A stretch of DNA of 64,000 nucleotides. It comes from an uncultured Eubacteriales bacterium (lineage in GTDB: Bacteria; Bacillota; Clostridia; Oscillospirales; Oscillospiraceae). The stretch spans positions 1 to 64,000 of the forward strand of contig UROG01000001.1 in NCBI GenBank assembly GCA_900549485.1, read 5' to 3'. Shown piece after piece: positions 33,375 through 42,200 of the stretch (position 1 is the stretch's first letter; each line of letters begins with the position of its first letter). The notes under the pieces were generated by a model. It saw only the letters and a list, made by a program, of their open reading frames with translations. It had not been told where the DNA came from and searched no databases. The position numbers and the translations under genes are program-made.

Positions 33375-35123
33375 ATGAAATTGCTGATGAGCGGCAACGA
33401 GGCCGTTGCGCTGGGCGCTTACGAGGCGGGCATAAAGGTCTGCTCCGCATACCCCGGCACTCCAAGCACGGAGATTTTTGAAAATCTTCCGAAATACAAG
33501 GACGCGCTCTATTGTGAGTGGGCGCCCAACGAAAAGGTCGCAACGGAGGTCGCATACGGCGCAAGCATTGCGGGCGTGCGTTCTCTCACTGCAATGAAGC
33601 ACGTCGGCATGAACGTCGCCGCAGATCCGATATTCACCGCCGCTTACAGCGGAGTCGGAGGCGGATTTGTCATCGTCGTCGCCGACGATCCCAGCCTCCA
33701 TTCCTCTCAGAACGAGCAGGACAACCGCTGGTACGCAAAGCACGCGAAGATCGCCATGGTCGAGCCGTCCGATTCTCAGGAATGTAAGGATTTCGTAAAA
33801 TACGCCTGTGAGATCTCCGAAAGGTTTGATATGCCGGTGATGCTGCGTACCGTAACACGCATCGCCCACTCGAAAAGTCTCGTCGAGCCTGGCGTACACA
33901 GCGAGATAACGCCTATACCCTATCAGCGCAACGGCGCCAAATATATCTGCAACCCCGGCAATTCCTACCGCAGCCGCGCAAAGCTTGAAAAGAACCTTGC
34001 GGAGCTTGAAAAATACGCAAACGACTGCCCGCTCAACACCGCCGAGATGAACGGAGGCAAAGTCGGCGTTATCGCCGCGAGCGCCGCGTACCTCTACGCA
34101 AAGGAGGTCTTTCCCGAGGATACTTCTTTCCTGAAGCTTGGTCTTACCTATCCCATGCCCATGGAGCTGATACGCAGCTTTGCCTCGAAGGTTGAAAAGC
34201 TCTACGTGGTGGAAGAGCTTGACGGGTATATGGAGGAGCAGATAAAAGCCGCCGGAATAGACTGCATCGGCAAGGAGCTTGTGCCTGCCATGTACGAGCT
34301 TAATCCCCAGATCCTGCGCGAAGCGATTTTCGGCGAAAAGGCGGAGAGCGTTGACGTCGGCGTCAAAGCCGTTTCCCGCCCGCCCGCGCTCTGCCCCGGC
34401 TGCCCGCACAGAGGCTTTTTCTACTGCATCGGCAAGCGCAGGGACTGCGTTGTCACGGGCGATATCGGCTGCTACACTCTCGGCGGTTCCGCCCCGCTCA
34501 ACGCCGTTGATACGGTCATATGCATGGGCGGCGGGTTCAGCGTCGGCGCAGGCATGGCAAAGGCCTTCAAGGCGTCCGGCGTTAAAAAGACCGTTTTCGG
34601 CGTTGTGGGCGATTCGACATTTTTCCACAGCGGTATGACAGGCGCGGCTGAGATAATCTATAACAATGCCGATATGATCCCCGTTGTGCTCGACAATCAC
34701 ATCACCGGCATGACCGGACATCAGGATAATCCGGGCAGCGGCTTCAACCTTATGGGTGAGATGGCCGCGGCGCTCAGAATAGAAGACATTCTCCGCGCCT
34801 GCGGGTATGAAAACATCATAATAGTCGATCCGCAGGATCTGAAAGCCATGGACAAAGCGATCGACGACGCCATAGCAAGCGTCAAACGCACCGCCATGGT
34901 GGTGCGCCGCCCCTGCCTGCTGATAAAACGCGAAAAATTCAAGAAGCGGCTGTGCGCTGCGGACAGCGCGAAATGCATAGGCTGCAAAAAGTGCCTTGGC
35001 GTCGGCTGCCCCGCCATAATGGTAAAGGACAGAAAATCCTGCATAGACGAATCTCTGTGCGTGGGCTGCACGGTATGCGCCCAGGTCTGCCCCGTCGGCG
35101 CGATAACGTGCAAGGAGGATTAA
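33375..35123 (+). CDS. iorA: Indolepyruvate:ferredoxin oxidoreductase, alpha subunit
   Basis: 582 residues. The N-terminal pyrimidine-binding domain starts SGNEAVALGAYEAG and includes SAYPGTPSTEI. The thiamine diphosphate domain has CPGCPHRGF and GDIGCYTLGG, then the GDSTFFHSG and N-N ThDP motif (DNHITGMTGHQ). The C-terminus carries a 2[4Fe-4S] ferredoxin domain: CIGCKKCLGVGCP and CVGCTVCAQVCP. With IorB it oxidatively decarboxylates aryl pyruvates from Trp, Phe and Tyr to acyl-CoA, reducing ferredoxin, in the cytosol of anaerobes. Confidence 0.96.
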   Translation: MKLLMSGNEAVALGAYEAGIKVCSAYPGTPSTEIFENLPKYKDALYCEWAPNEKVATEVAYGASIAGVRSLTAMKHVGMNVAADPIFTAAYSGVGGGFVIVVADDPSLHSSQNEQDNRWYAKHAKIAMVEPSDSQECKDFVKYACEISERFDMPVMLRTVTRIAHSKSLVEPGVHSEITPIPYQRNGAKYICNPGNSYRSRAKLEKNLAELEKYANDCPLNTAEMNGGKVGVIAASAAYLYAKEVFPEDTSFLKLGLTYPMPMELIRSFASKVEKLYVVEELDGYMEEQIKAAGIDCIGKELVPAMYELNPQILREAIFGEKAESVDVGVKAVSRPPALCPGCPHRGFFYCIGKRRDCVVTGDIGCYTLGGSAPLNAVDTVICMGGGFSVGAGMAKAFKASGVKKTVFGVVGDSTFFHSGMTGAAEIIYNNADMIPVVLDNHITGMTGHQDNPGSGFNLMGEMAAALRIEDILRACGYENIIIVDPQDLKAMDKAIDDAIASVKRTAMVVRRPCLLIKREKFKKRLCAADSAKCIGCKKCLGVGCPAIMVKDRKSCIDESLCVGCTVCAQVCPVGAITCKED

Positions 35124-35126
35124 GCA

Positions 35127-35699
35127 ATGGAAACTAAATCTGTTATTCTGGTCGGCGTAGGCGGTCAGGGCGCGATCCTCACCGCAAAGGTGCTTGTCAA
35201 CGGGCTCATGAAGGCCGGATACGACGTCAAAATGAGCGAGGTTCACGGCATGTCGCAGCGCGGCGGCAGCGTCTCGACACAGGTTCGTTTCGGAGATAAG
35301 GTATATTCCCCGCTCATAGGCACAGGCGCGGCCGACGTTATGGTTGCCTTTGAAAAGATGGAAGCGGTAAGGTATTCCGGATTTCTTAAAAAAGACGGCG
35401 TAGCGGTGATCAATGATTATGAAATGGCGTCAGCCACCACGGCCGCCGGTCTTGCGCAGTATCCCGAAGGCTGTCTGGAGGCAATGGAGAGGAATTTCAG
35501 ATGCTTCTCTCTCCGGGCGGGCGATATCGCAAAGCAGGTCGGCAGTGAAAAATGCATGAACATCTTTTTGTTCGGCGCACTCACAAAGGTGCTGGAGCTT
35601 CCGCATATTGACTGGGAAGAAGTTATCCGCACGACCGTCCCGGAAAAGTTCGTGGAGCTGAATATCGCCGCGTACCGTGCGGGACATAACGCGATATAA
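35127..35699 (+). CDS. iorB: Indolepyruvate:ferredoxin oxidoreductase, beta subunit
   Basis: 190 residues, the gamma-type domain of the 2-oxoacid oxidoreductases: VGVGGQGAILTAKVLVNGLM at the N-terminus and SEVHGMSQRGGSVSTQVRFG, the CoA-side motif. It follows iorA by 3 nt with AAGGAGGATTAAGCA before the ATG, so one transcript and matched translation. A perfect bidirectional terminator follows. Confidence 0.95.
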   Translation: METKSVILVGVGGQGAILTAKVLVNGLMKAGYDVKMSEVHGMSQRGGSVSTQVRFGDKVYSPLIGTGAADVMVAFEKMEAVRYSGFLKKDGVAVINDYEMASATTAAGLAQYPEGCLEAMERNFRCFSLRAGDIAKQVGSEKCMNIFLFGALTKVLELPHIDWEEVIRTTVPEKFVELNIAAYRAGHNAI

Positions 35700-35701
35700 C
35701 C

Positions 35702-35746
35702 AAGAAAACTCTCTGCATTGCCAAGGCGCTTGCAGAGAGTTTTCTT
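35702..35746. terminator. Bidirectional terminator after iorB and the GreA-like gene
   Basis: AAGAAAACTCTCTGC (35702-35716) and GCAGAGAGTTTTCTT (35732-35746) form a perfect 15-bp stem whose ends supply a U-tract in both directions, between convergent genes. Confidence 0.9.
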
Positions 35747-35785
35747 GTATGAATTTATTTATAAGTTTATAGAATAGCTGCGATT

Positions 35786-36289
35786 TCAGAAGCTCATCAG
35801 CGGCGCAGAGCCGTCGTCATTCATTTTCGTGATGGACTTTATGATCGCCTGATAGCTGTAACTGTCGTTTACGTGTACGGTTATAGTGTCGCCCACCTTT
35901 TTGCCCAGAACGCTCTGTCCGAATGGCGACTCCTTGCTTATAAGCCCCATACGCGGGTCACAGCGCACCGTCGTCACGACCTGGACGGTCTCATATTCGT
36001 CGTCCTCCGGCATATAGATCTCCACCTTATCAAAAAGGCCGACCTCATCGCTTCCCGAGCGGTCGTCAATGATCTTTGCGGTCTTTATCATGCCCTCAAG
36101 GTAACGTATGCGGCTGCGGTTTTTGTTCTGCGCCTGTTTCGCCGCCTTATACTCAAAATTCTCGCTCAAATCACCGAAAGCGCGGGTACGCTTTACCTCC
36201 TCGACAAGCCCCGGCATAAGCTCAAGCCTGCGGTAATCAAGCTCCTCCTGCATTTTTTTGATGTCCTGTCTCGTAAGTTCGTCGTTCAT
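35786..36289 (-). CDS. GreA/GreB-family transcription elongation factor
   Basis: 167 residues from the ATG at 36289, with GAGG upstream; a TTG 12 nt earlier is less likely. The N-terminal coiled-coil hairpin (EELDYRRLELMPGLVEEVKR, then AFGDLSENFEYKAAKQAQ) carries the acidic tip residues (DLSEN) needed to rescue backtracked RNA polymerase. The C-terminal FKBP-like domain has SPFGQSVLGKKVGDTITV. It stimulates transcript cleavage by RNA polymerase. The C-terminus is longer than in standard GreA, so it may be a second Gre paralogue. Its ATG lies 9 nt beyond the upstream hypothetical gene's stop. Confidence 0.88.
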   Translation of the reverse strand: MNDELTRQDIKKMQEELDYRRLELMPGLVEEVKRTRAFGDLSENFEYKAAKQAQNKNRSRIRYLEGMIKTAKIIDDRSGSDEVGLFDKVEIYMPEDDEYETVQVVTTVRCDPRMGLISKESPFGQSVLGKKVGDTITVHVNDSYSYQAIIKSITKMNDDGSAPLMSF

Positions 36290-36297
36290 TTCGCGCC

Positions 36298-36708
36298 TCA
36301 ATCAATATCAACATTCACGGTGTCAAGACCGTTCTTTTCAAATTCGTCAAGGTAGCTGTCCATACGCTCGGTAAGCTCATCAAAGTTTTCCGGGTCTCTG
36401 TCCTCAAGTCCCAGATCACGCCGTGCAAGCTCCTCCGCAAGAATATTATAGAACACCGCATCCTCATAGTCGGCTATCGCCTCGTGTATCCCGCCGTCTT
36501 CATACGCCCTCGAAGGGAAAATGTGTCCCTGCCACAGCTGCACAAGCGAACGCATGCCGTTTGCCGGACAAAGAGCAAAAAGCTTTTCCTGGATTTTGTC
36601 ATAATCCTCAAATCTGTCGCTCCCCCTGGTGGAGTTCAGTATCCAATTTCCTATATATACCATGTCAAGCAGCCGTCTGAATTCCTTATCAGTCAACTCG
36701 ATGTTCAT
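36298..36708 (-). CDS. Conserved hypothetical acidic protein
   Basis: 136 residues, soluble, strongly acidic, with a clear GGGGAGG site before the ATG. N-terminal MNIELTDKEFRRLLDMVYIG leads to a mostly helical protein (IADYEDAVFYNILAEELARR). I do not recognise a family or motif. It is co-transcribed with, and abuts, the GreA-like gene, so a role linked to transcription or stress is conceivable, but that is guesswork. Confidence 0.75.
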   Translation of the reverse strand: MNIELTDKEFRRLLDMVYIGNWILNSTRGSDRFEDYDKIQEKLFALCPANGMRSLVQLWQGHIFPSRAYEDGGIHEAIADYEDAVFYNILAEELARRDLGLEDRDPENFDELTERMDSYLDEFEKNGLDTVNVDID

Positions 36709-36888
36709 ACAATCGCCTCCCCGGTTTCACACGACGGACGCTGCGGACATTCCCGCTGCGCCGTCCTTATTTTATTATAGCACTTTGCAATATGAAATTC
36801 CACACATGAAGCCATACAAATTTTACTTGTAATGGGAATATAATTGAGTTAGAATGTTATAGTCAGACTTTTTGTATAGGAGCTTACG

Positions 36889-37704
36889 ATGGATCCCAGG
36901 CCAATAGGCGTTTTTGATTCCGGTCTCGGCGGTCTTACAGCCGTTATGGCTTTGAGAAGGCTGCTCCCGGATGAAAATATAATATATTTCGGAGATACCG
37001 CCCGTATGCCATACGGCGTAAAGACCGTCCCTGCATTGCGGGAAATCACCCGTCAGGATCTTGAGCTTGTCGCCTCTTACGGTGTAAAGGCGATGATTGC
37101 CGCCTGCGGCACCGTTTCAAGCACCGCGCCGGATATACTTGAAAGCTTTCGCGTACCGGTTTTCAATGTGGTTGACGCTCCGGTCAGAAAAATCGCATGT
37201 ATCGCGGGCGCTGCGCCCGTCGGCGTTATCGCCACGGAAGCAAGCATCAGAAGCGGCGCCTTTGCGGACAGAATATCGGCTTTGTGTCCGGAACGCGAAA
37301 TAGTCGCCCTGCCATGCCAGGATTTTGTGCGCATAATTGAGGACGGGCATACCGCCCCGTCTGACCCTGTCGTGCGCGAATGCGTCGGAAAGAGTCTGCT
37401 TCCGTTCAAAGGGAACGGGCTTGCGGCGCTGCTGCTCGGGTGTACGCATTTCGGCTTTCTTTCCGAAGCAATAAGCGCATATCTCGGTGCGAAGGTCAGG
37501 CTTATAAGCGCTTCCGTCTGCGCGGCGGAGGACGCTTGTGAATATCTCAAAAAAAATTTTCTCACGAGCGGCAGCGGCGAAACCGTATTCATAACGAGCG
37601 GTGACAGAGAACGGTTTGTTTCGCTTTCTTCCCGGCTGCTCGGATACGACACCTCCCCGTACACGGCGCACATTGAAACAGCGGAGGTCGATAAGGAGCT
37701 ATGA
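36889..37704 (+). CDS. murI: Glutamate racemase
   Basis: 271 residues. The N-terminal FDSGLGGLTAVMALRRLLP is the family signature. The two catalytic cysteines are in AACGTVSS (about residue 73) and LLGCTHFGFL (about 184). The first motif is usually CNTxS; here Asn is replaced by Gly. It converts L- to D-glutamate for peptidoglycan. AGGAG precedes the ATG, and an AT-rich stretch with TATAAT at 36839-36844 is the likely -10. The stop overlaps the next ATG. Confidence 0.95.
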   Translation: MDPRPIGVFDSGLGGLTAVMALRRLLPDENIIYFGDTARMPYGVKTVPALREITRQDLELVASYGVKAMIAACGTVSSTAPDILESFRVPVFNVVDAPVRKIACIAGAAPVGVIATEASIRSGAFADRISALCPEREIVALPCQDFVRIIEDGHTAPSDPVVRECVGKSLLPFKGNGLAALLLGCTHFGFLSEAISAYLGAKVRLISASVCAAEDACEYLKKNFLTSGSGETVFITSGDRERFVSLSSRLLGYDTSPYTAHIETAEVDKEL

Positions 37705-38129
37705 AAGACGTAATTATTTCCATGCACAGCATCCACGGCTACGATCAGGACGATTGCCAGGTCGTTGATTTTACCACAGACGGCTATTATTTTAGAGAGG
37801 GCGACGCCTCCTGCTTTTCGTATCTTGAAAGCGACGTAACGGGGCTTGAGGGGACGCGCACAAGCGTTATCGTCATGCCCGATCACGTCGTCGTTGACCG
37901 CGACGGATATATAACAAGCCGCATGGTTTTCAAAGAGGGGGAGAAAAATTCTTTCCCCTACGACACACCTTACGGAACGGCGACTTTGGGCATAAAAACC
38001 AGACGTATCCGGCAGAGCTTTGACGAAAACGGCGGTGAGCTTGAGGTCGATTACGTGGTCGATATGGAACACGCGCTTGTTGCAAAAAATAAAATTCAGC
38101 TGAGCATAAGAGAACAAAGAGGAGTATGA
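37701..38129 (+). CDS. DUF1934 family protein (YwiB-like)
   Basis: 142 residues, predicted calycin-like beta-barrel. N-terminal MKDVIISMHSIHGYDQDD, then DGYYFREGDASCFSYLESDVTG-type strands and the C-terminal ELEVDYVVDMEHALVAKNKI. DUF1934 genes lie next to argS in many Firmicutes (ywiB-argS in Bacillus), exactly as here: ATGA overlap with murI and 3 nt before argS. Function is not established; no membrane segment. Confidence 0.88.
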   Translation: MKDVIISMHSIHGYDQDDCQVVDFTTDGYYFREGDASCFSYLESDVTGLEGTRTSVIVMPDHVVVDRDGYITSRMVFKEGEKNSFPYDTPYGTATLGIKTRRIRQSFDENGGELEVDYVVDMEHALVAKNKIQLSIREQRGV

Positions 38130-38132
38130 AAA

Positions 38133-39896
38133 ATGGCCAACCTTATCCAGAAAGCTAAAGACAGCATAAACGATATCATTTCCGCCGCCTGCGCGAAGGC
38201 CGCGGAAGCCGGACAACTTCCCGAGGGTGCCGCGCTCTCCGGAAGCGTCGAGATACCAAAGGACACAGCAAACGGCGATTATGCCGCAAACCACGCCATG
38301 ACCGGCGCACGCGCACTCCGCATGGCTCCGCGCAGGATCGCGGAAATACTCATTGCCAACATGGAGCTTGAGGGAACATGGTTTTCCTCCGTTGAAGCGG
38401 CAGGTCCCGGCTTTATCAACTTCCGCCTTTCCGACGGCTGGTACGGCGATGTACTCAAAGCGGTCTCCGAAGGGGGTGCGGATTACGGGCGCGTTGATAT
38501 CGGCAAGGGCAAAAAGGCAATGGTCGAATTCGTGTCGGCAAATCCGACAGGGCCGATGCACATGGGCAACGCCCGCGGCGGTGTGCTTGGCGATGCGCTG
38601 GCAAACGTACTGGACAGAGCCGGGTATGACGTATGGCGCGAGTTCTATGTAAACGACGCCGGCAACCAGATAGAGAAGTTTGCTTCCTCCATTGACGCGC
38701 GCTACCGTCAGCTGCTTGAGGGAAAAATAGATATGAGCGACGAGGAATACGGCAAATTTCCCGAGGACGGCTATCACGGCGACGATATAAAGGAGCTTGC
38801 AAAGGCTTTTCGCGCCGAATACGGCGACGATTTCATCGAAAAGGATGTTGCCGAACGCCACGCGGTCATGGCACGCTTCGGGCTTGACCGGAACATCCCC
38901 AAAATGCAGGCCGATCTGCGCCGCTACGGCATTGAGTACGATAAGTGGTTTTTTGAATCCACCCTGCACGAAAGCGGCTATGTCGTTGACACCGTGGACG
39001 AGCTTGCAAAGCGCGGCTATACCTATGAAAAGGACGGCGCACTCTGGCTCAGGACCTCTGAGATACTTTCCGCAAAGCTTCGTGAAGCAGGCAAAAAGCA
39101 GGAGGAAATAGACAAGCTTGAGCTTAAGGACGATGTTCTGCGCCGTGCCAACGGTTTCTATACCTATTTTGCCGCCGACATCGCCTATCACCGCAACAAG
39201 CTTGAAAAGAGGGGCTTCGACTGGGCGATAAACGTCTGGGGCGCCGATCATCACGGTCATGTGGCAAGACTCAAGGGGGCGCTTGACGCGCTCGGTCTTG
39301 ACGGGGAAAACCACCTCGACATCGTGCTGATGCAGCTTGTCAAGCTCATGAGCAACGGTCAGGAAGTGAGAATGTCCAAGCGCACAGGCAAGGCGATCTC
39401 GCTTACGGATCTTCTTGATGAAATTCCGGTGGATGCAGCGCGTTACTTCTTCAACACCCGCCCCGAATCCCCCGTTGTGTTCGATCTTGAGCTTGCGAAG
39501 CGCCAGGACAGCGAAAACCCCGTATACTATGTGCAGTATGCCCACGCAAGGATATGCTCCCTTGTTTCCACGCTCAGGGAAGAAGGTCACACCGTTCCCG
39601 CCGCTTCCGACGTCAATTGGGCGCTGCTCACCGAGGAGAGCGAAAAAGAGCTTATCAAGCAGCTTGCCGCACTGCCGGAGGAAATCACCCTTGCCGCACG
39701 CGATATCGATCCAAGCCGCATCAACAAGTACGTGACAGAGCTTGCGGCCCGTTTCCACCGCTTCTACAACTCCTGCCGCATCAAGGGTGCAGAGGAAGAT
39801 CTGCTTTCCGCACGGCTCCTGCTCGCCGACTGCGTGCGCAGCGTTATCGCAATATCCCTCGGCATCATCGGCGTATCCGCACCGGAGAAGATGTAA
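38133..39896 (+). CDS. argS: Arginyl-tRNA synthetase
   Basis: 587 residues, full length. The additional N-terminal Arg-tRNA synthetase domain (residues 1-110) precedes the class I core: HIGH-like GPMHMGNARGG and KMSKS-like VRMSKRTGKAISL. The C-terminal anticodon-binding DALR domain has ARICSLVSTLREEG and AARFHRFYNSCRI. Charges tRNA-Arg in the cytoplasm. Last gene of murI-DUF1934-argS; a hairpin follows. Confidence 0.97.
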   Translation: MANLIQKAKDSINDIISAACAKAAEAGQLPEGAALSGSVEIPKDTANGDYAANHAMTGARALRMAPRRIAEILIANMELEGTWFSSVEAAGPGFINFRLSDGWYGDVLKAVSEGGADYGRVDIGKGKKAMVEFVSANPTGPMHMGNARGGVLGDALANVLDRAGYDVWREFYVNDAGNQIEKFASSIDARYRQLLEGKIDMSDEEYGKFPEDGYHGDDIKELAKAFRAEYGDDFIEKDVAERHAVMARFGLDRNIPKMQADLRRYGIEYDKWFFESTLHESGYVVDTVDELAKRGYTYEKDGALWLRTSEILSAKLREAGKKQEEIDKLELKDDVLRRANGFYTYFAADIAYHRNKLEKRGFDWAINVWGADHHGHVARLKGALDALGLDGENHLDIVLMQLVKLMSNGQEVRMSKRTGKAISLTDLLDEIPVDAARYFFNTRPESPVVFDLELAKRQDSENPVYYVQYAHARICSLVSTLREEGHTVPAASDVNWALLTEESEKELIKQLAALPEEITLAARDIDPSRINKYVTELAARFHRFYNSCRIKGAEEDLLSARLLLADCVRSVIAISLGIIGVSAPEKM

Positions 39897-39914
39897 TTAC
39901 CCCCCACTGATAAT

Positions 39915-39944
39915 AATGACAGCGCGATGAACCGCGCTGTCATT
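39915..39944 (+). terminator. Hairpin after argS
   Basis: AATGACAGCGCG pairs perfectly with CGCGCTGTCATT, loop ATGAAC. The tail is ATATAAAAG, with few U residues, so it may be a weak terminator or processing site before the ABC-F gene. Confidence 0.5.
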
Positions 39945-39994
39945 ATATAAAAGCGGCCGCGTCTGTGATCGGGCTGCGGCCATAAGGATGAAAA

Positions 39995-41728
39995 ATGATA
40001 GAAGCAACTAATTTGGGCTATTCCCTGCCGGAAAGATACCTTTTCCGCGACGCTTCTTTTACAATTGAAAACGGCAGTCATACGGTGCTTATTGGCTGCA
40101 ACGGTGCAGGCAAAACAACGCTTATAGATTTGCTCCTCCATCCTGATGAATACCTTTTCAAGGGAAAGGTCTCATTGGATGGTATTCACCGCGTCGGCTA
40201 TGTCAATCAGTTCATTGAGCGTGAGAAGGACAGGGAGATAAACGTCTATGACTATCTCTGCGAAGACTTTGACAGGATGCAGGCGCGCCTCGACAGGCTG
40301 TGCGAGGAATTTGACAGCGAAGAAGCTGCTGACGAGTACCAACGGCTTCTGGATGAGTTCACCGCAATCGACGGCTACGACCACGAGATAAATGTCCGCA
40401 AAAAGCTGCGTACTGCCGGACTTGAAGACATCTCCGACGTCAGACTTTCCGACATAAGCGGCGGCGAATACAAGCTTGTGCAGATCATCCGTCAGATGCT
40501 CCTGCTTCCTGACATTCTTGTTATGGACGAGCCGGATGTGTTTCTGGATTTTGACAATCTGAAGGGACTGCGTGAGCTTATCAACAATTACCCCGGCACG
40601 CTCCTGACCGCAACCCATAACCGCTGCCTTCTCAACCACTGCTTTGACAAGGTACTTCAGATAGAAAACGGGAGCGTTCAGGAATACGACGGCAGTTTTA
40701 TCGATTTTGGCTTGACCCGGCTCCGGATGAAGATTGCAATGCAGGAAGCCTCGATCAAGGAGTCTGATTTTATCGCCTTTGAAGAGGCTGTTGTCGAGCG
40801 CCTGCGTGACGACGCTTCAAAGCACCCGGATCTCAAGAAGGGCAAAACGCTCAGAGCACGCGTCTCATATCTTGAGCGCTGGAAAGCGCGGCATATAGAT
40901 ATGCCGTATATTGAAGACCGGACGCCCGAGATATCTCTTCCGGCGGTATCGGAGGAGACAGATGCAGAATACGCCGTGAAAGTCACCGATTACGCGGTAA
41001 GCTTCGGTCAGCCGCTTCTTGAAAAGGTTTCGTTTACCGTTCTTCCCGGCGAAAAGGCCGCGCTTGTCGGCAGCAACGGCACGGGCAAAACGACGCTTCT
41101 GAGGGATATCATGAACCTCTCAAATCCCGCCGTATCCGTTCACCCGGCCATGAAAACGGCCTTTCTTTCGCAGTTTCACGGTGAAACGCTTGACGAGACG
41201 AAAAGCGTTTGGGATTATGCACAGTCGCTCGGCTTCGTCAACGAAAGAGACGCGGCAAGGTATCTTGAAAAGTACTGCTTTGACGCAGATATTCTCTGTC
41301 ACCGTATAAGCACGCTCTCCGGCGGTGAGAAGAACCTTTTGCAGCTTGCGGGCATCTCCCTGAGCGGCAGCAGTCTTCTCCTGCTTGACGAGCCGACAAG
41401 TCACCTTGACCTGCGTTCACAGCTGGCGCTTGAAAAAGCGGTAAACGCATATAAGGGCGCGGTCATCATGGTCTCACATGACTTTTACTGCATTGCCGAC
41501 TGCATGGACTATGTGCTTTTTGCGGAAGACAATACTATACGCAAAATGAGTATCCGCGCTTTCCGCAAGATGATCTATAAGCGGCATTTTGATTTTGGTT
41601 ATCTTGAGCTTGAGCAGAAGAAGAAAGAGCTTGAGCTTCAGATAGAAGCTGCGCTGAGGGCATCCGACTACGTGAGGGCGCAGGCGTTCTGCACGGAGCT
41701 TGAGCGCGTGACAGACGCATTGAGATAA
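39995..41728 (+). CDS. ABC-F family ATPase (ribosome-associated)
   Basis: 577 residues, two ABC domains without membrane segments. Domain 1: Walker A GCNGAGKTT, signature SGGEYKL, Walker B ILVMDEPDVFLD. Domain 2: GSNGTGKTT, LSGGEKNLL, LLLLDEPTSHLDL. An interdomain charged linker of about 80 residues spans the P-site tRNA interaction motif region, and a C-terminal coiled coil ends the protein (LEQKKKELELQIEAALRASD). ABC-F proteins act on the ribosome, either as translation factors or as antibiotic-resistance proteins. No resistance subfamily can be named from the sequence. Confidence 0.9.
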   Translation: MIEATNLGYSLPERYLFRDASFTIENGSHTVLIGCNGAGKTTLIDLLLHPDEYLFKGKVSLDGIHRVGYVNQFIEREKDREINVYDYLCEDFDRMQARLDRLCEEFDSEEAADEYQRLLDEFTAIDGYDHEINVRKKLRTAGLEDISDVRLSDISGGEYKLVQIIRQMLLLPDILVMDEPDVFLDFDNLKGLRELINNYPGTLLTATHNRCLLNHCFDKVLQIENGSVQEYDGSFIDFGLTRLRMKIAMQEASIKESDFIAFEEAVVERLRDDASKHPDLKKGKTLRARVSYLERWKARHIDMPYIEDRTPEISLPAVSEETDAEYAVKVTDYAVSFGQPLLEKVSFTVLPGEKAALVGSNGTGKTTLLRDIMNLSNPAVSVHPAMKTAFLSQFHGETLDETKSVWDYAQSLGFVNERDAARYLEKYCFDADILCHRISTLSGGEKNLLQLAGISLSGSSLLLLDEPTSHLDLRSQLALEKAVNAYKGAVIMVSHDFYCIADCMDYVLFAEDNTIRKMSIRAFRKMIYKRHFDFGYLELEQKKKELELQIEAALRASDYVRAQAFCTELERVTDALR

Positions 41729-41741
41729 AAAATACCCGTTT

Positions 41742-42080
41742 TCAGCCGCGGTTTATTCTGATTATTACCGTCGCCTCTTCCGAAACGTTTCCTGCCGCGT
41801 CCTTTACGCGGTATCCGAAATAGTCTCTGCCGCTGCGGCCGTTTTGCGGCGTATAGGTAAAAGTGCCGTCGGCGGTCAGTGTTATTTCCCCTTTTCTCGG
41901 CATTGTAGTGATGAAAAACACGGCATTTTCATCCGCACGGAGTTTACCCGCATAGCGTGTATTCCGCTCCACATATATTTCCGCGTTTTCCGCTTTCGGC
42001 AGCGGCGAATCTGAATACGCCGATATGCACAGGCCGTAGATCACTGTCAGTGCAAAAATAAGCAGGATCGTTTTTTTCAT
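41742..42080 (-). CDS. Small secreted protein with one Ig-like (Big_9/cadherin-like) domain
   Basis: 112 residues. An N-terminal signal peptide (MKKTILLIFALTVIYGLCIS) is followed by a single domain with TADGTFTYTPQNGRSGRDYF and YRVKDAAGNVSEEATV, the pattern of tandem Ig-like adhesin repeats. Such repeats normally occur in long surface proteins; a stand-alone copy is unusual. It starts behind GGAGGGG and is divergent from the PAP2 gene. Function unknown. Confidence 0.75.
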   Translation of the reverse strand: MKKTILLIFALTVIYGLCISAYSDSPLPKAENAEIYVERNTRYAGKLRADENAVFFITTMPRKGEITLTADGTFTYTPQNGRSGRDYFGYRVKDAAGNVSEEATVIIRINRG

Positions 42081-42200
42081 TTTCCCCTCCGTAGTTTTTT
42101 TAGTTTAGTTTTTGCTTTTTCATCCGCAATATTACGGAAAATTTATTGTTCCGCCGCAGATGAATTATATTAAAAATATGACATTTTGGGAGGATATTTC

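Noticed and set aside
36889..37704. Broken glutamate racemase because CNT reads CGT
   Set aside because: Both catalytic cysteines are present and the rest is intact; the Asn-to-Gly change is not enough to call it inactive.
37077..39758. 893-codon open frame antisense to argS and murI
   Set aside because: It mirrors conserved genes and shows no known domain or start site.
39995..41728. Antibiotic-resistance ABC-F protein
   Set aside because: The family is clear but no resistance-subfamily linker or mobile context supports it; it is left as a general ABC-F.
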